Source: JASGJS01 sp047601185
GTDB taxonomy: Bacteria; Pseudomonadota; Gammaproteobacteria; JAURND01
DNA length: 64,000 nt
Direction of reading: 5' to 3'
NCBI GenBank assembly: GCA_047601185.1
Contig: JASGJS010000001.1
Coordinates: 186,001 to 250,000 of the forward strand
Within the stretch, counting starts at the first letter, position 1. Each line of letters begins with the position of its first letter. The notes beneath the pieces were generated by a model, which was not told the DNA's origin, ran no database searches, and saw only the letters and a list, made by a program, of their open reading frames with translations. A program made the position numbers and the translations under genes. Below are positions 59,630 to 64,000 of the stretch, piece by piece.

Positions 59630-60394
59630 TCATCCTTTCTCCGCGCTGCGTCTGCCTCGATAACCACTAAAATAGGCCTGAATTAACGGGTGTGGGTGCT
59701 CAACTAATTCCTCAATGGGTAAATTCGCTAACACTTTTCCTTCTCCAATAAAGGCGACTTTATCCGTAATTCGCCATAAGGAATCCAAATCGTGTGTCAC
59801 CATCAACACAGTCAAACCCAGCGCTTGACGCAAATGCAAAATCAATTCATCAAAAGCTTCCGCGCTTTGCGGATCTAAACCGGTGGTCGGTTCGTCCAAA
59901 ATCAGCAATTCAGGATCTAATGCAATGGCTCTGGCCAGCGCTGCGCGTTTTTCCATCCCACCACTTAACTCAGCGGGATACTTATTTCCCACATTTACCT
60001 CAAGACCGGCCATTACAATTTTCAGACTGGCCAATTCTTTTTGTAATCGCTTCGGCAATCGCGTAAAGTTTTTCAAGGGGAATAGCACATTTTCTAGCAC
60101 CGTCAGCGAACTGAATAAGGCATTTTTTTGAAATAATACTCCCCATCGTCGCTGAACTGCAAATGCTTCTGCTTCCGTGCAACTCGTCACTTCGGTATCA
60201 AAGACGCGAATACTGCCTGATGTCGGCGGCGACAACATCAAAATCCCGCGCAATATCGTGGTTTTACCACTGCCGCTTCCTCCGACAATGGCGAGAATTT
60301 CCCCCTGATTCACCGTTAAATCCAAGCCCGTATGCACCCACTGCCCGCCCAGTTTATTTTTTAATTGGTGGATTTCAATCACGGGTTCGCCCAT
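59630..60394 (-). CDS. MlaF-like ABC transporter ATP-binding protein
   Basis: This ATPase drives MCE-type lipid transport. Walker A is GGSGSGKTT, the signature LSGGMEKRAALARA, Walker B LLILDEPTTGLD, and the switch His lies in MVTHDL. About 254 residues from MGEPVIEIHQLKNK. The frame can start six residues earlier at 60412, but AGGA nine bases before the ATG at 60394 favours the later start. It sits between permease and MCE genes. The order permease-ATPase-MCE-lipoprotein matches MCE operons other than E. coli mlaFEDCB. Confidence 0.92.
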   Translation of the reverse strand: MGEPVIEIHQLKNKLGGQWVHTGLDLTVNQGEILAIVGGSGSGKTTILRGILMLSPPTSGSIRVFDTEVTSCTEAEAFAVQRRWGVLFQKNALFSSLTVLENVLFPLKNFTRLPKRLQKELASLKIVMAGLEVNVGNKYPAELSGGMEKRAALARAIALDPELLILDEPTTGLDPQSAEAFDELILHLRQALGLTVLMVTHDLDSLWRITDKVAFIGEGKVLANLPIEELVEHPHPLIQAYFSGYRGRRSAEKG

Positions 60395-61518
60395 TATGAA
60401 ATTTCCTGCCAAGGTAAAATAATGGAAAAGATCGCATCGACGATCACAATTAAAAATACCGCCTGCACCACGCTTTTGGTGGTCTGCCGACCAATGCTTT
60501 CAGCGGTATAATCAACGGCAAAGCCTTGAAAACAACCGACCGAAGCCACAATTAAGGCAAATACTGGCGCCTTGACTAATCCATTCATGAATGTTTGTAG
60601 AAACACCACTTTGGGAAAACGTACCAAAAAACCGTAAAATCCTACGCCTAAAGAACCATTGGAGATTAGCATTCCGCCAAGAACGCCGAAGATATCCGCC
60701 CAAATAATCAGTAATGGCAAAGATACCAGCAACCCAAACATTTTCGGCACCACTAATCGCTCAATCGGTGAGATTCCTAGGGTTTGCAGAGCATCCACCT
60801 CTTCTTTAACACGCATGGTGCCGATTTCTGCAGTAAACGCAGAAGCAGTACGGCTCACGACAATAATTGCAGTAATCAGAGGAGCAAATTCTTGTAACAC
60901 TGCAACACCTAATAAGCTAACGATATAGACATTAGCGCCATAGGTGCGCAGCTGTTGGCCCATTTGATAGGTCAGCACCACCCCGATCAGGAAAGACAAT
61001 AATCCCACAATCGGTAACGCTCTATACCCGGTATCTTCGATCACATTAATCCAAGCGCGCCATTGGAAATTGCGCGGATGTCTGAGAATATGCAGGCAGT
61101 TAATCAGCACCATCCCTAAAAAATTGGTAAAGTGCAAGGCTTCGCGATAATGCCCTAAGGTGCGCTTACCGATTTGTTCTATCCAGGGTAGCGGCCTAAA
61201 TTTAGGCAAGCGGGTGAGCTTCGCGCTCTCTGGCACAATCCAGTTGAAGAGATTTTGATGATTGGGTTTGAGCCCTTGAAATTGGGGTTTTTTGCCCACG
61301 GATTGGATTAAATCAGACAATTGTTGTAACAATAAGGCGCCAGCGCTATCGAGATGCGTGATGGCATCGGCCTCAATGCAGACGGCATCCGACGCAATTT
61401 GTTTCAGAGTCGCAGGCGTCGGTAGACTCAAGGTTTCGAGGCCCGAAAAAGTCCATTCGCCTCCACACTGCAGCGTCGCGTTACTTTTCTCAACTTCCAA
61501 TGTTGCTTTGTGTGTCAT
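60394..61518 (-). CDS. MlaE-like permease with N-terminal STAS domain
   Basis: The 374-residue protein has a soluble STAS domain in residues 1-90 (VEKSNATLQCGGEWTF...ADAITHLDSAGALLLQQL), like MlaB, then the MlaE permease fold from about 120. Landmarks are GYRALPIVGLLSFLIGVVLTYQMGQQLRTYGA, the E-F-APLITAIIVVSRTASAFTAEIGTMRVKEEVDAL loop and about five or six hydrophobic segments. In E. coli, MlaB is a separate protein; here it is fused to MlaE. The stop is immediately next to the ATPase start. No MlaC or MlaA gene follows, so the system may use the lipoprotein instead (inference). Confidence 0.92.
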   Translation of the reverse strand: MTHKATLEVEKSNATLQCGGEWTFSGLETLSLPTPATLKQIASDAVCIEADAITHLDSAGALLLQQLSDLIQSVGKKPQFQGLKPNHQNLFNWIVPESAKLTRLPKFRPLPWIEQIGKRTLGHYREALHFTNFLGMVLINCLHILRHPRNFQWRAWINVIEDTGYRALPIVGLLSFLIGVVLTYQMGQQLRTYGANVYIVSLLGVAVLQEFAPLITAIIVVSRTASAFTAEIGTMRVKEEVDALQTLGISPIERLVVPKMFGLLVSLPLLIIWADIFGVLGGMLISNGSLGVGFYGFLVRFPKVVFLQTFMNGLVKAPVFALIVASVGCFQGFAVDYTAESIGRQTTKSVVQAVFLIVIVDAIFSIILPWQEIS

Positions 61519-61520
61519 AG

Positions 61521-62129
61521 TTACAATTTCGTGCGAAGCCCCTGAATCAGTTTTGCAATCGCTTCAGCGCGGTGACTGATCTGGTTTTTCACAGAAGGCA
61601 TCAATTCCGCCGCCGAGCAATGATGGGTCGGGACAAAAAACAGCGAGTCATAGCCAAAACCATGTTCGCCACGTTCCTCCATTAAGATGCTACCTTCCCA
61701 ACTGCCGTGACAGATCAGCGGGTTAGGATCATTGGCGTGCCTTAGGAGGGCGAGTACACAATGGAATCGCGCCGTGCGTTCCGTTGCAGAGGCGGCGATT
61801 AAATCATTAAGTAATTTTTGACGGTTTTCTTTAAAATCGTGCCCGTTACCAGCGTAACGCGCAGAAAAAACGCCGGGCGCGCCATTGAGAATATCCACTT
61901 CTAATCCAGAATCATCGGCTAAAGCGGGCAATCCAGTGTGTTTAGCAGCGTGGCGGGCTTTGATAATCGCATTTTCCACAAAGGTTAAGCCGGTTTCTTC
62001 GACTTCGGGCACTTCTAAATCGGATTGTGGAAGCAATGAAATATGAATTTCTCCGAGAATTTCTTTAAATTCACGCAGTTTTCCAGCGTTGTTGCTGGCG
62101 AGTATCACGGCTGGGGCGTTGCTATGCAT
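61521..62129 (-). CDS. rdgB: XTP/dITP diphosphatase (RdgB/HAM1)
   Basis: The enzyme removes non-canonical purine nucleotides (dITP, XTP) from the pool. The 202 residues begin ILASNNAGKLREFKEIL, the family N-terminus that binds the phosphate groups. They contain ALADDSGLEVDILNGAPGVFSARYAG (catalytic Asp and substrate pocket) and the C-terminal SHRAEAI with the purine-binding residues. It leads the MCE operon, two bases before the permease gene; this pairing is unusual functionally and probably only reflects operon arrangement. RdgB is often beside rph in gammaproteobacteria, but not here. Confidence 0.96.
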   Translation of the reverse strand: MHSNAPAVILASNNAGKLREFKEILGEIHISLLPQSDLEVPEVEETGLTFVENAIIKARHAAKHTGLPALADDSGLEVDILNGAPGVFSARYAGNGHDFKENRQKLLNDLIAASATERTARFHCVLALLRHANDPNPLICHGSWEGSILMEERGEHGFGYDSLFFVPTHHCSAAELMPSVKNQISHRAEAIAKLIQGLRTKL

Positions 62130-62190
62130 GGATCGTTCCTTTCAAGAATCTGTCTCATATTGAACTGACCACATTAAAAAGTCCAGTGTT

Positions 62191-62217
62191 ACCGAGCGAT
62201 GGAGCAAGTCGCTCGGT
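62191..62217. repeat. Hairpin upstream of rdgB
   Basis: ACCGAGCGA and TCGCTCGGT form a perfect 9-bp stem with a nine-base loop, in the gap between rdgB and the partial membrane protein gene. On the minus strand five T precede rather than follow it, so it does not look like a standard terminator for the upstream gene. The role is uncertain. Confidence 0.5.
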
Positions 62218-62296
62218 AAAAACTTAAGACTTTGAAGATAAGATAATTAACCCTTTCCTCATGGCGTAGGACCTGTATCAGGCTCACCATCTGAGC

Positions 62297-64000
62297 TTAG
62301 CAGCGGTTTTCTAAGTTCCGATGGATCTTTTTCTTAAACCAATCTCCAAAGAAAGATTTTGCCGTCGAACTTTGCCCTCCATTGGATGTTTCCTTAGCTT
62401 CCTGAGTTTTACGTTTAGCTTCTCTCTCTTCCTCTAATTGGAGCTCCTGATTAATTCTGTCAATAGCCTGCTTTAAAACTTCTGGTGTATATTCATGTTT
62501 TTTAGCCCAAAAAGTTAGCGCCGCTCTTACAAACATGGATCTTTCCTGGTCTTCTGGTCTAGGTGGCCCAATGGCAGCTTTGGCAAAAAAGTAAGAAAAT
62601 GTGTCTTTCAATGCCTGACCAAAAACAGGCATGTCACCAAGTTGAACCGTCACTGCAAATAGTAACATCGAATAGAGCCCCACATAAATATTTACGGGGA
62701 TATCTATATCTAATTCTTCTGCATTTTCAGCCGTATTCGCTAAAAACCCTATAAACACCAAAATTCGCCCTGATCGTGCAATGAGGTTACCCGTTGCCTG
62801 AATAAAATTTGACAATTTTCCATTCTCTTCAAAATATTTTGCAACTTTATCAAAAGCGACCTCTCCTTTTTCTTTAGGATTATATGAAATAAACTTTGAA
62901 GTTTCAGTTTTCACACCAGGAAAAAGTGCTTTAATGTTTGAATCTTCAAATAATTTTTTAATACCTTCTTCTTGCTGCTTTAGATTTTCCGCTCGACAAA
63001 CGAGCCCCTTACTTAGGTAGTGAGAAGAGATATAAGATTGCATAGAGAAAGCTAAGGCCGAAGCAGCAACACCCGTCCAACGCAATGCAGGTGAACTATG
63101 ATATAAAGCTTCATACATCAATCCTCCCGCGCCAATACCACGCGTTGTCGCTAATGCTAAATTACTCAATACATCCCAGCCTCGGACCACCGCTTGTTGC
63201 ATTTGTTGAGAGTCTAAATCGCTAAATGTCAGTTTCGCTTCAGTTTGGAGACGTCGAGAAAAATAAGTGACGTGAGCTGTCCCTAGCCCAAGACTCGCTA
63301 AGATGGCCAATACAACTCCGCGATATTCCTCAGGTGTATGCATAACCCCTATAGCGGTATCAATTAATGTATTAATTTGAGAAGCAGTTCTATAAACCAT
63401 AATAGAACCCACGCGAAATTTCTTTTCAAAATTAACCGCAAGTGCTTCGAGTTTTTCAGCTCGAGTCAGCTCAGTCGTATCACCCGGTTTTAAACAATCA
63501 CAATGTTTTGTTATAGCCTCAATCAAGGCAGCGCCAGCAATGGAACTCCCCTTACTACTACAGGAAACACCATCCATAAAATTATAAGCGGTAATTAATT
63601 TAGGCTCGGTTTCTTTAACTTGCACCCCTCTCCCCTTTAGTGCATGTTCTCTAACTTGCTTTTCCTCAGCCGGGGTTAGCGTTCGTAAGAGCTGTTTTTT
63701 TGTCGGTCCTATAGCTTCGCTTTCTGTCTCTAACATTTCATACAGATTTAGCTCTTCTCCTTCGCGCTTTAAAAGGAGTGATGCTGAAGCGGAAGGCTTT
63801 TTGTCATCTGCCAGCTCAGGCTCTTTAACGACAAGTGTTTTAGGGAACTCTGGCAGAACCTCTTTAAACATCGTGACATCTTTTTGTTGTAATCGATTAT
63901 TTTTATACCAATAGGCAGTAATATTACCTCCCTTACCTTGCTTAAGACCAACCTTATCCTCTCCCAATAATCCCGCAGTAATTTTTGTATCCCCATTGAT
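62297..64000 (-). CDS. Large membrane protein with charged C-terminus, unknown (N-terminus outside the window)
   Basis: The open frame runs off the right edge of the window, so the N-terminus is unseen; the TTG at 63967 is not a convincing start because the frame stays open beyond it. About 567 residues are visible. The first 180 are soluble. Hydrophobic segments occur at about 213-234, 270-290, 300-320 and 400-420, 430-455 of the visible protein (approximate). The C-terminal 80 residues are highly charged (INQELQLEEEREAKRKTQEAKE) and end FKKKIHRNLENRC. No family was recognised. The style resembles the 803-residue protein at 41782-44193, though no clear alignment is seen. It is possibly an effector or a species-specific membrane protein. 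Confidence 0.6.
   Translation of the reverse strand: MNGDTKITAGLLGEDKVGLKQGKGGNITAYWYKNNRLQQKDVTMFKEVLPEFPKTLVVKEPELADDKKPSASASLLLKREGEELNLYEMLETESEAIGPTKKQLLRTLTPAEEKQVREHALKGRGVQVKETEPKLITAYNFMDGVSCSSKGSSIAGAALIEAITKHCDCLKPGDTTELTRAEKLEALAVNFEKKFRVGSIMVYRTASQINTLIDTAIGVMHTPEEYRGVVLAILASLGLGTAHVTYFSRRLQTEAKLTFSDLDSQQMQQAVVRGWDVLSNLALATTRGIGAGGLMYEALYHSSPALRWTGVAASALAFSMQSYISSHYLSKGLVCRAENLKQQEEGIKKLFEDSNIKALFPGVKTETSKFISYNPKEKGEVAFDKVAKYFEENGKLSNFIQATGNLIARSGRILVFIGFLANTAENAEELDIDIPVNIYVGLYSMLLFAVTVQLGDMPVFGQALKDTFSYFFAKAAIGPPRPEDQERSMFVRAALTFWAKKHEYTPEVLKQAIDRINQELQLEEEREAKRKTQEAKETSNGGQSSTAKSFFGDWFKKKIHRNLENRC

Noticed and set aside
62191..62217. Hairpin before rdgB as an intrinsic terminator of the partial membrane protein gene
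   Set aside because: No T run follows the stem on the minus strand, so it is only reported as a hairpin.
1..64000. tRNA and rRNA genes
   Set aside because: No cloverleaf-like stretch with T-loop GGTTCGA-type sequence or rRNA-like sequence was noticed between genes; a covariance search was not possible.

Overview
The window looks like chromosome of a gammaproteobacterium, most likely a host-associated member of the Legionellales (Coxiella/Legionella/Berkiella/Aquicella type). This is inferred from the protein families and gene orders: lepA-lepB-rnc-era-recO, ampE next to the pyruvate dehydrogenase genes, rocD-metG-rsxB-nth-epmB, a lysine-rich H1-like protein, a three-domain Aas protein, and several predicted effector-like proteins (a protein-kinase fold with C-terminal membrane helices and large multi-helix membrane proteins with polar tails). 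Base composition is moderate and slightly AT-rich. The species cannot be fixed from the sequence alone. No rRNA, tRNA or CRISPR array was seen.

Layout. 1-9 kb: mraY (cut off from the rest of a dcw cluster), an Rpn-type nuclease, an atypical SDR protein, a POT peptide transporter, a Phd/RelE-type toxin-antitoxin pair and the giant aas gene. 9-20 kb: a kinase-like membrane protein, rph, a small membrane protein and a 2481-residue surface protein with an N-terminal beta-barrel and about 17-18 alternating Ig/cadherin-like modules. 20-29 kb: the ampE-aceE-aceF-lpdA operon (minus strand), a CPA2 antiporter, a DUF2147 protein and the H1-like protein. 29-39 kb: adk; parC, which carries a one-base frameshift; an aromatic amino acid permease; and the rocD-metG-rsxB-nth-epmB operon. 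39-46 kb: a truncated TacA-type antitoxin, an MltD-like transglycosylase, a Q/E-rich protein, an 803-residue membrane protein and a second CPA2 antiporter. 46-58 kb: cysS, a GNAT protein, gltX, lpxH, then lepA-(unknown)-lepB-rnc-era-recO. 58-64 kb: a YgfX-like protein, a Mla/MCE lipid transport operon (rdgB-permease-ATPase-MCE-lipoprotein) and a partial membrane protein running off the right edge.

The strongest non-coding signal is a family of palindromic repeat elements found only between genes or at gene ends. Nearly all complete copies are about 130-180 bp with REP-like hairpins at both ends. There are thirteen copies in at least two internal-sequence subfamilies, and one supplies the stop codon of gltX. 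Two other, smaller repeat families are also present. Together they suggest past small-element (MITE/REP) activity. No transposase for them lies in the window.

How the genes fit together: most of the window is housekeeping (translation, peptidoglycan, lipid A, DNA repair, pyruvate oxidation, envelope lipid transport). Single-gene islands of unknown or possibly host-directed function sit between these blocks, usually bordered by repeats.
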